Positions 12,701 to 28,318 of a stretch of 64,000 bases of DNA are shown piece after piece. Source of the stretch: Odontesthes bonariensis (lineage: Eukaryota > Chordata > Actinopteri > Atheriniformes > Atherinopsidae). The notes beneath the pieces are model-generated. The model saw nothing but the letters and a program-made list of their open reading frames with translations, made no database searches and was not told the origin of the DNA. How positions within the stretch are numbered: position 1 is the stretch's first letter; each line of letters opens with the position of its first letter. The stretch lies in the NCBI RefSeq assembly GCF_027942865.1, contig NC_134526.1:19759784-19823783 (forward strand), read 5' to 3'. A program made the translations under genes and the position numbers.

Positions 12701-15700
12701 AAAATGTGTTCTTTGGCACGCTGTCCTCCGGCATAGGCAGCAAACGCAAGAGGAGTGGGTGGGAGAGCCTGAGGCTGTCAATGCTGGGGGGTCTGAGAAG
12801 CCTCACAAGCAGAGGTGAAGAAGAAGTGGTCCAACATTAAGGTGGAGGTGAAGCGGAGACTGGCTGCCCACCACTGCAGTGTGGCCAAAACAGGCGGGTG
12901 GGGGGGGTGACCGACTCTGTTTTGAGAGTCGGCGCCACAATGGGTGACACTGCTCTCTCATGGGGTGGTGGGCGCTCATGTGGGTGACTCTGATTATCCT
13001 GAAATCTAAGAATAAAACCAATTTATAACACCCCCAAGCAAAATACCGATGTTTTTGTGTAACTCACAACAACGTGTTCATACAGTAACGTGCAGAAGTG
13101 CGCCGGGGGAAAGGTGAGGCTGATTGAGGCATTTCACACTTTACGCACGGGGTTATTAACATTTGCCCACAAAGACGATCAGGGGCTTTTTAGAAAGATC
13201 TTAAACTGAAGTTTAACCAGCAAAAAACAGCAAGAAACTAACTTTAACCACCGACTAATATATATAATATAATAATGATGCTGTGAAGACGGGATAGAAA
13301 CTGGGGGCGCACATACTCAATGCGCGTCACGGGAATAATATTAGGACCATTACAAGAATAAAGTTACTCACCAAGAAGCCAGCCATCGCGCACAGTGCCA
13401 CCTTGTCTGTTCCCAACGATGCTGTTACTCAGAATGTATGAATCGTGAGTTGAACCAGGCCACCTCGCCACAATGTTGGTTAATTGCATTTACGCATCAC
13501 ATATGAATGAAAATGTTTCCTGTTAACATACAAATTCATCATGTGATTGCGCTTTTATAGCAATGTGTGCGCAGTCGATAGCTCCGATTACAAAACCGGC
13601 TGTCGCTTCAAATTGAGCTTTAATGTTGGCCTGTTGGGGATTTGATATACGTGGCTGAGATGCGGATAATTCTGTCCCACATGGCTGGCATGGCTCGGCT
13701 GGCACAGTCCCAATCGGTTGGCGACCTGCCCCTGGAATGCTCCGGTTGGAACCCCAGTGTGCACATCACCTGTGGGCACAGGCAGCGCATGCCTCCTCGC
13801 TGTGCTGCGCTCCAACGCCGGCCGCAGCTCTGCGCACAGTTCTAGGAGGATTTCCCTCAAAACGGCTAATGAGTAATCAGTCGCCATCATATGCCAGCTA
13901 ATACTCTCTGTTGTAGTGAACACACGCTCTCTTCGAATTGCACCATTTGCAAAGTCTTCTAATACTTTTAAAGCAGCCATTGTTTTTAATGGTATGTATT
14001 GCACCACTTTGCGCATGCTTTTATATCCACTCGTGTAAATGGAGACACATGGGTGTATTAATTGTTTATCAGTATTAATTGTTCATGTGTCTCAAATGTG
14101 CACATCACTGTCTGAGGACTAATTGTTTTCACATTTATTTATTATAACAGTTTCCCAACATCACCTTAGGTGTCGCCAAAGAATCAACAGCTGCAGAAAC
14201 GTGCGTACGCCAGCCCTGAAGCTGCCGTGAGGCACCGCACATATCCACGGTCTTTTCGTTCTTGATACATCTGATCGTTGACGTGAAAAGGTGCGTACGC
14301 CACTATTTTGTGCGTACGCACGCTTTGTACATGAGGTCCCAGCTCTTTATTACATTACTAGAACAAACAAAAGAGCTCACACTGATATGTTTACGGGTTG
14401 TTTTTTTTTTTTTTTTCAAACTATGCTGTCTTCTTGTTTTCCTTATATTATAACATGCATACTACTAGCCCATCAATAAATAGCGCAGGCGTAGATTACG
14501 TCTCCTGACTGGTAATTTGACATCGTCTTTGCTTTGTGTTCCAGTACTATTTCATTTTCCCATGACCTGACAACATGTGGAACCTTGCAAGGGGCATCTC
14601 CTCACGGGTTCTTTAAAGTGGTTTGGTTTATAAGAGCCATACTGGTGGGCATAAAGTATAAAGATGAAACTTTGTGTGAAACTGAAAATTGTCTTTGCGA
14701 CACTTCCAAAGTGTTAGAAGGCACAATTTAAAAGCTGTTCTTTGCTAAGTTGTCTTTTGTGTGTAGACACAGCTCTGGTTTAGGTGATTCGTGTCTTTTT
14801 TTTTAATGCTTAAATGATTAATTTTTCACTATCAAGAACCGTAACAAACAAAACAACACATTCCTCTGAAAATGGCTGGGGACAAGGACTGGACTGAAAA
14901 TGAGTGAAAAAGCAGCCACTGGCAACCTTCAGAAAGCGTGAAAAACTAGTTCTACTATCTACCACTTTGACAGATTACAAGAAACTCTGGCTCCTTATAA
15001 GCAAAATAGGCTTAAGACTAAGTACAGTACAGTACTGTACATAAATGGAAAAATAGAAATCGTTTAGGTGAAGGAAGCTGATCTTTAGCAATGAAAAGAG
15101 AAAATGGATGAAAAAAAAAAAGAGAAAAATTCTTGAAATAAACCTTATGTATGTTTGTCTGGTTTAATGCTTTATCACTATAACTGCTATTAAAGCTGTG
15201 TTCTTTCATAACGTAGTATGCAGCCCAGAGTGAGGAGCCTCCACACATCGTGGCCCACTTTCATGAGTGGTTGGCTGGCCTGGGCCTGGTGCTGTGCAGA
15301 CATCGGCAGTTGTCGGTTGCAACTATCTTTACCACTCATGCTACACTTCTGGGTCGCTACCTGTGTGCTGGAAGTGTGGATTTCTACAACAACCTTGCAC
15401 AGGTATGGGTTTGTTTGTTCATGTGACCATGCCTACATTTTATTACATATCAGAGGAGGGAGAATGTTGTATTCATCAAACGCACTCTGTCCCGTTTCTC
15501 TTGCGCAGTTCAACGTGGATAAGGAAGCTGGTGATCGGCAAATCTACCATCGCTACTGTATAGAGCGGGCGGCCGCACACTGTGCCCATGTCTTCACCAC
15601 AGTGTCACAAATCACAGCTATTGAAGCGGAGTTTCTGCTCAAGAGGAAACCAGGTTTGTGAACATGAGCTAATGTATAACACTCTTTGTAGAAGATTCCT

Positions 15701-18438
15701 CGACGATGAAATCTGTTGTTGTCACTAAATGGATATTATGTTTCACTGAACACGTATTTCTGATATTTTTTTAAATATTTTTTTGGTTGGAAAAGCTAAC
15801 TTGTCAGCTAACCACAATTTGCTCCCACCTCATACAGACTTTGTCACTCCAAACGGGCTCAACGTAAAGAAGTTCTCAGCCATGCACGAATTTCAAAACC
15901 TCCATGCTCAGAGCAAGAATAGGATTCAGGAGTTCGTCAGGGGACACTTTTATGGGTCAGAGCTCACAACATAACACTGCAACAGTACAGTCATAAAAGA
16001 ATGAGCCCAATCAAATTCTGAAGAGCATACTGTAATATTTTTGATGCTGTTAAAATGAAAAAAAGATAACTGAATATTTACATTGGATGTGCTCATCGCA
16101 GCTTTTTTTTTTTTTTGACATTCAGGCATCTTGACTTCAACCTGGACAAGTGTTTGTTCCTTTTTATCGCTGGGAGGTACGAGTTCTCCAACAAAGGAGC
16201 CGACATCTTCTTGGAGGCTTTAGCCAGACTTAACTATCTACTGAGAGTAAGTGTGTGAAGTTCTCACACCAGGCGTACAGGTGTGTTCAGAGGAGGTGAG
16301 TCCAAGATGCAGGAACTGAACAACATATTTGGTCTGCCTGTCACAGGTCAACCACAGTGACGTGACTGTTATAGCTTTCTTCATCATGCCAGCTCGAACA
16401 AACAACTTCAATGTGGAGACCTTGAAGGGCCAAGCTGTCAGGAAGCAGCTCTGGTAGGGGTGTTTTTTTTTTTCTTTTCTTTTCTTCATGTGCTGAGAAT
16501 CTATGAATCTAGTTGCTTCTAGTGCAAGCATTGAACTTTTATTGTTCACAATTAGTCAGACAACCAAAATGCGATGTGTACATGTGTTCTCTTCTTTGTT
16601 GTGCCGGACAGGGATACTGCTCAGACAGTGAAGGAGCGCTTTGGAAAGAAACTATATGAGTCACTTCTCGTGTAAGTCGATCACCCTCAGCATACCTCAG
16701 GATCCTTGTAATACATTTAAAAAATCTTTTCCATTAGAACTGGATCTACATATTTAAATTCTGTTCAATATGTTCCCTTTTTTATTTGTAGTGTCAAAAC
16801 AAGCTATTATGATTTATAAAGATGGCCCCAGTAGATCAAACTCCCTACAGAGCACATCTCAGGCCTGTTAAGTTTTTTTTTTTTTTCTCTTTCTCACTAA
16901 TTAGTGGGCAGCTGCCCGATGTGTCTAAGATGCTGGACAAAGAGGATTTCACTTTAATGAAGCGTGCCATCTTTGCAACTCAGAGACAGAGCCAGCCTCC
17001 AATCTGCACCCATAACATGCTGGAGGACAGCAGCGACCCCATCCTCAACTGTGTCCGCCGCATCGGCCTTTTCAACAGCTCCTCTGACCGAGTCAAGGTT
17101 TGTCAGGACTAAGTCGAAAAATGCTTTTAATAAACAGGTTTTTTTCTCGTTTAAGGTCTTTATAAGTTATTCGTCTTCATCAATTATTTTTGTCCATTGT
17201 TTAACATGGTGTTATTGTCATGAATCACTTTTCTGCTCTCATGTTTAAAGCTCAAGTGTCTGTAATACTAATTAGCTTCTCTATCCTTCAGATTATCTTC
17301 CATCCAGAGTTCCTTTCGTCCACCTCTCCTCTACTTCCCATGGATTATGAGGAGTTTGTAAGGGGTTGCCACCTTGGCGTCTTCCCTTCATACTATGAAC
17401 CTTGGGGTTATACACCAGGTATAACTCACAAATGCTCATTTATGTGTGTATTAATGATCTATAATGTCAAAATGTAATTACACCTTACTCTGTCTGTCAA
17501 CATCAGCGGAGTGCACAGTCATGGGAATTCCATCAATCTCAACTAACCTGTCAGGCTTTGGCTGTTTTATGGAGGAACACATAGCGGATCCCTCAGCATA
17601 TGGTGCGTGCCTTTTTATGAATGAGCTTCTCCTCCAGTTACTTTTTTTGAAAAGATGATGCGAAATAAGTGTTGCAGTATTTGACATCATGTCCTTTCCA
17701 TTCACAGGCATTTACATCCTCGACAGGCGATACCGTGGGATTGACGAGTCGTGCAACCAGCTCACCTCCTTCCTGTTCCAGTTCTGCAAGCAGAGCCGGC
17801 GCCAGCGGATCATCCAGAGGAATAGAACTGAGCGCCTCAGTGATCTCCTGGACTGGAGATACCTTGGCAGGGTGAGATAATCAATCCCACAGATTTGTTC
17901 CTTTTTTTTTTTTTTTTTTTTTTTCCATGCATTAACTTCAAAATGACTTTTCCTCCTTTTTTCCCCTTTCTTTTTTCTTCTTCTCTGCTTCAGTATTATA
18001 TAGCTGCCCGTCATATGGCCTTGGCTAAAGCCTTCCCTGACACATACTTATATGAACCTCATGAGCCCACCTCGGTGAGATTACTTGTATCTTATGGTTA
18101 CGGATTTTTTTTAAACATATTTGTTAATATGCTAATGGTAGCTAGAACTTTTCAGCTTCTAACTGAGTTCCTGCTTTTATTCCCATCCTCAGGCTGCAGG
18201 TTTCCGTTACCCCCGACCCGCCTCTGTTCCTCCATCTCCGGCCCTATCCCGCCATTCCTCCCCGCGCCACAGCGAGGCTGAAGACAACGATGAAGATGAG
18301 CGCTACGATGAAGATATTGAGGCAGAAAAGGACCGAGTGAACATCCGCCAACCCTACACCATGCCATTCAAAAACAAAACCGCTGCTGTCGTGGGAACCA
18401 ATGGGAACAGCGACGAGGCTGAGAGCGAGAAAAACTGA
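9518..18438 (+). CDS. gys1: Glycogen synthase 1 (muscle-type), complete
   Basis: Glycogen synthase adds glucose from UDP-glucose to glycogen in the cytosol. Fifteen coding exons join in frame to 711 residues: 9518-9635, 9860-10041, 10963-11154, 15217-15402, 15509-15653, 15838-15955, 16126-16246, 16347-16453, 16612-16671, 16905-17097, 17292-17418, 17507-17602, 17708-17871, 17994-18074 and 18193-18438. The assembled protein keeps human numbering: catalytic Glu510 in YEPWGYTP, the G6P-sensing arginines 582/586/588/591 in [15 protein letters not shown]-terminal phosphosites Ser8 and Ser11, and the GSK3 ladder Ser641/645/649/653/657. The family is about 700-740 residues. It is called GYS1 rather than GYS2 from the first exons, but the tail after the ladder is short and lacks the extended muscle tail with sites 1a/1b. 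Intron 9636-9859 has a GC donor. A Harbinger transposon sits in intron 11155-15216. It lies tail-to-tail with aspdh. Confidence 0.96.
9699..9737. repeat. (TA)n microsatellite
   Basis: An uninterrupted TA run of 39 bases lies inside the 224-bp gys1 intron that separates the first two coding exons. Confidence 0.97.
9826..9844. repeat. (TG)n microsatellite next to a gys1 acceptor
   Basis: A 19-base TG run ends 15 bases before the acceptor of the second gys1 coding exon, in the place where a polypyrimidine tract is normally found. Confidence 0.95.
12628..12900 (+). pseudogene. Harbinger SANT/Myb-like gene remnant
   Basis: The frame starts [20 protein letters not shown], the usual start of the Harbinger Myb-like DNA-binding protein, and hits a stop after 24 codons. 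Beyond the stop the same homology continues ([20 protein letters not shown], then a shifted segment). It is therefore a dead copy with at least one stop and one frameshift. Confidence 0.65.
13523..13980 (-). pseudogene. Harbinger transposase remnant (HARBI1-like)
   Basis: On minus, [20 protein letters not shown] and [20 protein letters not shown] match the N-terminal part of fish Harbinger transposases. A shifted downstream segment has [19 protein letters not shown] and HIAIKA, which include the first catalytic Asp region of the DDE nuclease. Large parts are missing and the frame is broken, so the copy is inactive. Confidence 0.75.
14670..14940. repeat. Second copy of the Tc1-like repeat end
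   Basis: GTCTTTGCGAC near 14692, and the block CTCTGAAAATGG to GACTGGACTGAAAATGAG at about 14863-14907, parallel 5727-5737 and 5886-5925 in the same order and spacing. It is a diverged fragment of the same fish repeat, within a gys1 intron. Confidence 0.55.
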
Positions 18439-19368
18439 GACAGACTCCCGTGCATACTGTACATGCTGAGCCTCGCTAGTGAAACCTTATCTGTTGCAAT
18501 CATTAGTCATCCATGTACTAAAACTTAAAAAACAAGTGCAGCTGTGTGAATGCCTTTGATGAATTTAGTATAAGCTTGTCGTGAACGACTGCATCACTGT
18601 CCGTGTCTTCCCAACACGTACCTCAGAATTTCTACAAATATCTGCCAGTTTGATGTTTTGTTATTGTCTCAGTTACACCAGCAGTGCAACCAGCGGTATC
18701 CTTTAAAGAGTAAATGCAGCAACAAGAAAATGTTTAATGACAACTCAACAAGGGGGGGGTAAAAAAAAAATAAATTATTGCTGGATTTTGTAGTGTACTA
18801 ACACTGGAAACTATAAGTCTAAAGTGTTAATGGAATGACAAAGGTTTATTCAGTCTTTGCAGGTTGGTTTTATACTTGATTCAAAGGTGGCTCAGAGCAG
18901 GGAAAATATCTCATAAACCTCCTTTTTCCTTTTTTCTTTTTTTTTTTTTTTTTTTTAACCAGCTTGTTGTCAGCAAGAATTTCCCTGAGAAATACCTAAG
19001 GAAATACATTCTGCACAAATTTAATTTAGTGTGAAGAAGACGCAGCACTTCAAACTCAGCTGTTCACCTTGTAGCTTTCTTTCAAATGCCTTGTTTACTA
19101 CAAAACCTCCCAGAATGGAAATAAGATGTAGCTCACACACTTGCAACAATAACAAGTAGCATCAGTTTAGAGTGGGGGAAAAAGCTCTACATTTTGAGAA
19201 TAGTGTCAGGTGTGTGCTTTTCTTCTTGTTTCTTTGCCTTATTGTATCAGTTTTCCAGTGATGATTTCTGATGAACAACCCTATACACCTTTTATCTGTC
19301 AAAGTTTGTGCTCGTGCCCGAGATGGTTAATCCTCATTTTCCCTCGTTTGTGAACATATTTATTTGCT

Positions 19369-19374
19369 AAATAA
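19369..19374 (+). promoter_or_regulatory. gys1: gys1 polyadenylation signal candidate
   Basis: An AATAAA hexamer lies 0.93 kb after the gys1 stop. A second copy at 19598-19603 is an alternative. The stretch 18439-19600 has no other feature except a T-run near 18936-18957, so it is read as the 3' untranslated region. Confidence 0.55.
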
Positions 19375-19845
19375 AAAGAGGTGAGAGAGGAGGATAAAAT
19401 AGGACTGTTCTCGGAGACGGTTGATTTATTTTCAGTGGAAAATTAGAAAGGAAGGGCTCCAAAGTGAGCTATGGTACATTCTGATTATTTGTATGTGTAC
19501 TGGAAGAACGAGAATGGGCTTTACCAGGTGTACACTCTCACTGTCACTCCACTGTAAGAGTTATCATTTGTTACAATCTTGCACCAGATGAACTTATAAT
19601 AAAGTATAAAAGTGTATACCTGTAGGTATTTTGCAAATTATATCTGGCTCTTTTTGTATCGTGCACATGCTGTTTATTAGAATGCACATATCCAATGGTC
19701 TGTGGGTTTACAAATGCCAAGTAACATACTAATGCAGGAATCCAACATCCATAAAGCATATCCTCCAAGTCATTTAATTTATCTGGAATTTGGCCGGGGA
19801 TCCACCTCCGTCATTGCAGGTAATCCACTACAGTTCTCATCCACT

Positions 19846-23157
<3,312 letters not shown>

Positions 23158-23160
23158 GTT

Positions 23161-24297
23161 CTGTGCAGAGGAAGCAAACAACCAGATCAAAGCACAGAAA
23201 AATCCCATTTAAGACAAACCAACTCACAAACACATTCATAAATGTTAGCTTTTGACCTTAAGGCCTACCTGATATCTTTCAGTTGCTTCTTGATCTGTAT
23301 AATAATTACTGCCTTTATTGCTCTCCTCACCTGATGGTCCTACAAACCTGCAGAGTTATGTGTCCCACCATGAGCAGGAACAGCCAGACAAAACTTAAAA
23401 GGAATTATGGGAAAGCAGAGTACAAAGTTTGACTCAGAGAGGCCCAGGTTAATCATTGCCAGTCTGTGATAGTATTAACACAGGGCCCCTCCTTGCACTT
23501 AAATTTCACTTTCAGATCCATAAAGAACTATGAATTACAAGTAATCAACCTTTTCTAAATTTTCCCAATCTGAACAATGGAACAGTGTAGATTAAAACAA
23601 ACAAAACAGGATTTTGCCTTGTTGGAGAAATTTGAAACAATCCTGCCATTTACTGACCTTTAGCAATGCATTATTATTTGAAATGAACCCCCTTTCAAAA
23701 GTTTCAACTTTTAAACTGAACATTTTCAAGCTTAAGTTTTGGAAAGTTAACAATTGTCCGTAAGATGTAATTTCCCATCAACAACAAAGTTTTTAAATGA
23801 TTAAAAGAATCAGATCCTTTTCCGCTCAGAATATGGACATTTCCACGTGTCTAATCAAAAATCGAAGCATGCAAGTCTAAAAGCAGTAATTCTCAGAAGT
23901 GAAACAATCCTTTTAATATTGTATATTTAAAGTTCACAGTTATTACACATAGTTCAACTTTGACCTCTCCAGCTCTAATACACTGATGACACCAGCACAT
24001 AAAGAGCAAAGATCAGCCATTTGCTCATGAGAACTCAAAACAGGGAGAACATTGATTATCAGAGTGCAATCTGACAGCACGGATCGGTCTAAAGTTCATT
24101 GCGGTGGAACACCAGAAGGCTAAAAGTGTCAGCAGAGATTCAGGACAAGGAGTACAGGGAAACATCTGAGAATCGTATGAGCATTTTATCAAGGCTGCAA
24201 AGGTGGAAATACAACAACAAAGAAAAATAGCAAACAAGACGACTGCAATAAACTTGAGACACCTGCTGGATTTCAGAACAAAGCTGACTGGGAGAAG
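23161..24297. other. Divergent spacer between aspdh and tmem86b
   Basis: This is AT-rich sequence with no recognisable coding exon. It must contain the 5' non-coding exon of aspdh (minus) and the promoter of the tmem86b-like gene (plus). Neither start site can be fixed. Confidence 0.45.
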
Positions 24298-25451
24298 ATG
24301 GACATCCTTGAGACACATGACTATGACCGGCGGCAGAGGAGGAATATGGTACAATTGTTCAATATTTCTCTGTTACTTATTACTGCTTTATGCATACATA
24401 AAACATAAAAGTGTCTAATATCATAATTTCAGCCCCTTATTACCATGTCAAAATTTTTAACAAGTTTCCATTTTTTTGTGTTATTTTCTTTCTATCAGTC
24501 TTGCGCTCTTCTTCTCTCTCTCTTGCCTTTCTTTTTGTCTTCAGCCCTGTACTTTTACTTGTGGACTCCTGATGCCCCTGCATCAGTCATGTCTGCAGGT
24601 GTCAAGTCAGCACCAATTCTCCTTTTGGCTGCAGCAGTGCTGAGCTGGAATGGAGGTCAGAGTGTCCTGGGTGTGGCAGGGGGACTGCTCTTTTCCGCTG
24701 TTGGTGACTGCTGCTTGGTATGGCCGGAGCTTTTTCTGCATGGTAAGAGCTCTGTTTGTACATTGACTTAACTCAAAGTGGACCATTTTCTGCACACAAA
24801 TTAAACTGTCACACTCACTGATAATATCTAGAATTCAGGACAAATACTAGCAGTATACCCCTGTTATAACAAGCTCATCAAACACTGTCTTAAAATGTTA
24901 AATTCAACAAATCAAGATTTTTAACCTGCAAGACACATATTTACAGTTAATTTCAAATGAAATCATGTGCTCAAAATCTCACATTTGTTTCAGGAATGGG
25001 TGCATTCGCTGTGGCTCATCTACTATACTCACTCACCTTCTTATCCGGACGTTATACAACATACTCCTCCTCCTCCTCCTCCTGGGCACGTTTTCTGTAT
25101 CTGGTCCTGTTAATAGTGGGAGGAGGTTTCTACATTTATCTTTACCCATTCCTGAGGAAGGCACCACACTCAGATCTATTAACTCCAGGTGTGGGGGTCT
25201 ACTTAACCTTAATCACTCTAATGGGCGCATTAGCCATTAGAACCCGCCATGCAGCAACACTTTTGGGAAGTTTGTCCTTCATGGTGTCTGACGCTTCACT
25301 GGCTCTGCAAGTTTTCAAGGTGGTGCCACCAATGCAGCACGGCCAAATTCTTGTTATGGTGACATATTATTTAGCACAGGCACTGATTGCAGTGGGTGAT
25401 ATAAAGGCAGTGGACAACCACGATGACTTTTCTAAATGGAAGAGGACCTAA
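24298..25451 (+). CDS. tmem86b: TMEM86B-like lysoplasmalogenase, complete
   Basis: TMEM86 proteins are multi-pass ER-type membrane enzymes (YhhN family) that hydrolyse the vinyl-ether bond of lysoplasmalogens. Three coding exons, 24298-24348, 24499-24742 and 24994-25451, give 250 residues. The short first exon encodes MDILETHDYDRRQRRNM; exon 2 opens directly into a hydrophobic helix. Family signatures are SAVGDCCLVWPELFLHG, then MGAFAVAHLLY, and near the end FMVSDASLAL and VTYYLAQALIAVGD; the paired acidic residues in GD and SD are the expected active-site positions. About eight membrane segments are apparent. A microsatellite-encoded run of six serines (residues 123-128) lies in a loop. The choice of TMEM86B over TMEM86A rests on linkage with HSPBP1, as in human 19q13.4. 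It is tail-to-tail with hspbp1. Confidence 0.9.
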
Positions 25452-25851
25452 ACAGCGTCCATGAGATATTCCCAACATCTGGAGTATCCTCCCTGCCCTT
25501 GTTTCCTGGGGAAGGACAAGAAGGAGATACACACGTGGACAGTCGTATTGGTCAGCACTGGAATGAATTCAATCAATGCTTCACAGAAACATCTTGAACA
25601 AGACACCTTAGAAGTTTTAAGTTTGTATATTTCAGTGATAGGTCCACATATATAAAATGCCTAAGATATATACATATACACACACAAGACAAAAAACACT
25701 CAGTGGATATCATTTTTGAATATTTATATACTGTGATTTAATGTTAAAACATTTTGGGAGACCTCAAAGATTATGTGTAAACTGCACACAATGACATTAT
25801 TTGAGCTGGCCATTTAATGTATATGAATAGTTCTTTGCTTTGTTCAGAGTA

Positions 25852-25857
25852 AATAAA
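25852..25857 (+). promoter_or_regulatory. tmem86b: tmem86b polyadenylation signal candidate
   Basis: An AATAAA hexamer lies 0.4 kb after the stop codon. The stretch 25452-26285 shows nothing else except the opposing end of hspbp1. Confidence 0.55.
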
Positions 25858-26285
25858 TCTGATGTCCAAAATTGTGAGTCTTGTTTGATAAGTCAATATC
25901 CTGTGCTAAAATACTTTACTCTTTTTCCTAACCTTGCATCAAATAATGAAAAAAGATGAACATGTACCTAAACCAACACTTGGATGTATTGTAACATAAA
26001 TAGCAAAAGAAAACACTATACATGTCACCTATAGTAGGGATATTACATTTAGGATTTAAGTAGAGCCCACACTGAACTAAAAGAACAGCTGACTTGGAAA
26101 AGAACTTTATACAGTACAGTTATTTACACAGTAAAATCCAGCCCCTGGATTACATGCAAAATATGGACAGCAACTGTCCTAACAGACAAAATGTTGCTTA
26201 GCATCCATGATCCATGTCATGAATGTTCTGTAGCATTTTCTGTACTAATCCAAAAACAAGTAAGGTTAGAAAATAACAAATGGCT

Positions 26286-28282
26286 TCAGCGATCCATCCC
26301 AATGTCCTCTGACTGCTGCCCATGGAAACACATAACTCGCAAACGCTCGCAGAAGTCAAGTTCTTCCTGTGGACAACAAACAGGACTTCAGAGGGCATAA
26401 TATTGGGATTTTATTTCCAATTGGATGTATAGCAATTTCAAACAATGCAATCATTATAGATTGTCAGTAATGCAGTTGTAGTTTAATGCAGAACAAAAGG
26501 CATATTTCCCGTATAACTAAACTGCAAGAGTACTGAAATTTAAGTGTGAATGATCACAGCACATAAAAGACTTTGTTCCATCTTTGACTGTCAGGCAAAA
26601 AGACTTTAGTTACCTGACATTCATCTTTTCCTTGGAGATCTTTGGCTCGCTGTTTGAGTAAATCCCCCAGACCAAGAGTGGGACTCCTGCAGTCTTTGAG
26701 CCCTTGTGGAAAGTCCTCTACCAAACTAGACAGACAAAAACAAACAAGGTTGGAAATAATAATGAAAATCATAAATCAATACCAGTTTTAGAGTAAATGT
26801 ACTGAATCTACACTTCTTTAGTGCTTTTTGGACTTAGACATACTCAAAGCTTTTCACAATGTTTTTTTTTATTCACACAAAAAATAAAAAATAAAAATAA
26901 ATCAATGAGGGCTGAGCAGCTGTAAAAGCGCTCCCATCACTGGGAGTAACTTCAGGGTCACTCAGTGTGTTTACACGCACAGTTAACTCAGACTCTGGTT
27001 ACAGCCTGACCTGTTAAGTTCAACAAGCAACCCCTTTTAACTGGGGACTCGTATGCATATTTATACTTTGTTTTAATAAATGCAAACTAAAAGGTGATTG
27101 CATATTTTTTAATCCTTTAGTTCATCTGCAAAACAAAAAGGAAACAAATTGCAGTTTTATAAAATGTTTTAAGGTGCGTGTACTGGGGCAGAATACTCAG
27201 CTATTGAATAAAATGGTGTTGTGTACCATCTGCGTTTTGTTGATTAATTTATTTTCACAAGTTTTTCACAAAATTTAAAAAAAACAAACAAACAAAAAAA
27301 AAACTGCAAGAACATCGTCAAAGTGCGATGAGTCTATATATTTTGCCTGGTGGTGTAGTAGAGCGAACTGACAGCCTCAAGAAATACCAAATAAAATAAC
27401 ATGAATACAGCAACAACATGTTGACAAGTAGTCTTAATCTGCTTTTCTGTGATAATGTCTGGCACATTTAGCCATTAGCAGAAAACATTTCTTACCAGCA
27501 AAGAGCACCGAGCACATGTTCATGGAAAGCTGAATGCGGTGTGCGGAGAACTGATACCAGCTGCTGCACCATCCCCATAGACACAACTGTTTCTGTTGGA
27601 GGACAAATATGCTTAAAAAAAAAAAAAACATGAGAAAAAGGGCACAGAGAAGAGTACATCCAGGACACTCAAATTTAACACCCAAAGTAACAGATCTGTT
27701 GTGGCTTCATTCATCATGGTCAAATTCATTACATTTTTGCCTTTATTCAACCAAAAATGCTGTGTTAGAAGTTACGCGATTTTCCTCAAAAAGCGTCTCC
27801 ATCATGAAATTTAAACAACCCAAGAGCTTACAAAAAAAAACATTAAAATAATAGAAACAGTGATTTAAAAAGCCACGGTTCAGTTCAATGCAGATTTTGG
27901 CCACTGAATTTAGAAATTATGGGTCATGGGAATGAAGCCAAAAGCTGTTCAAACATGAACGCAATTATTGGTTTTAAATAGAAATAGTGGTTGTCAGGGG
28001 CGTAGCACCAAATTTGGGGCCCCAGGAACAACCACTACCATGCATATTTGAACCAACATCGACCCTATGTTAGGCTTTTGGGACACTTGTATAGGCTAAT
28101 AGTTATTATGAAAATAAATACATTTAAGACAAATATGGCTTCTATTTCACAATTATGTGGTAGCCAACAAAATGAGAGATTATTTTTTAATTATTTGACT
28201 TCAGCTGCTATCAGGGCCGTAGCCAGGATTTAGGAATAGGCGAGGTCCATGATGCGCGCGCACAGCACGCGCCGAAATTTTT

Positions 28283-28318
<36 letters not shown>

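Larger units (their letters stand above)
11875..14339. mobile_element. Harbinger-type DNA transposon (decayed, ends intact)
   Basis: The ends are inverted copies: GGGCCTCATGTACAAAG at the left and CTTTGTACATGAGGTCC at the right. The 3-bp target duplication CAG lies at 11872-11874 and 14340-14342, as expected for Harbinger. Inside are the two genes typical of the superfamily in opposite orientation: a SANT/Myb-like protein remnant on plus and a transposase remnant on minus. Additional GCGTACGC motifs near both ends look like subterminal repeats. The 2465-bp copy sits in gys1 intron 11155-15216 and is not coding-competent. Confidence 0.9.

Noticed and set aside
15013-15042. Small palindrome GTACAGTACTGTAC
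   Set aside because: It is too short to distinguish from simple GTAC repetition and has no associated feature.
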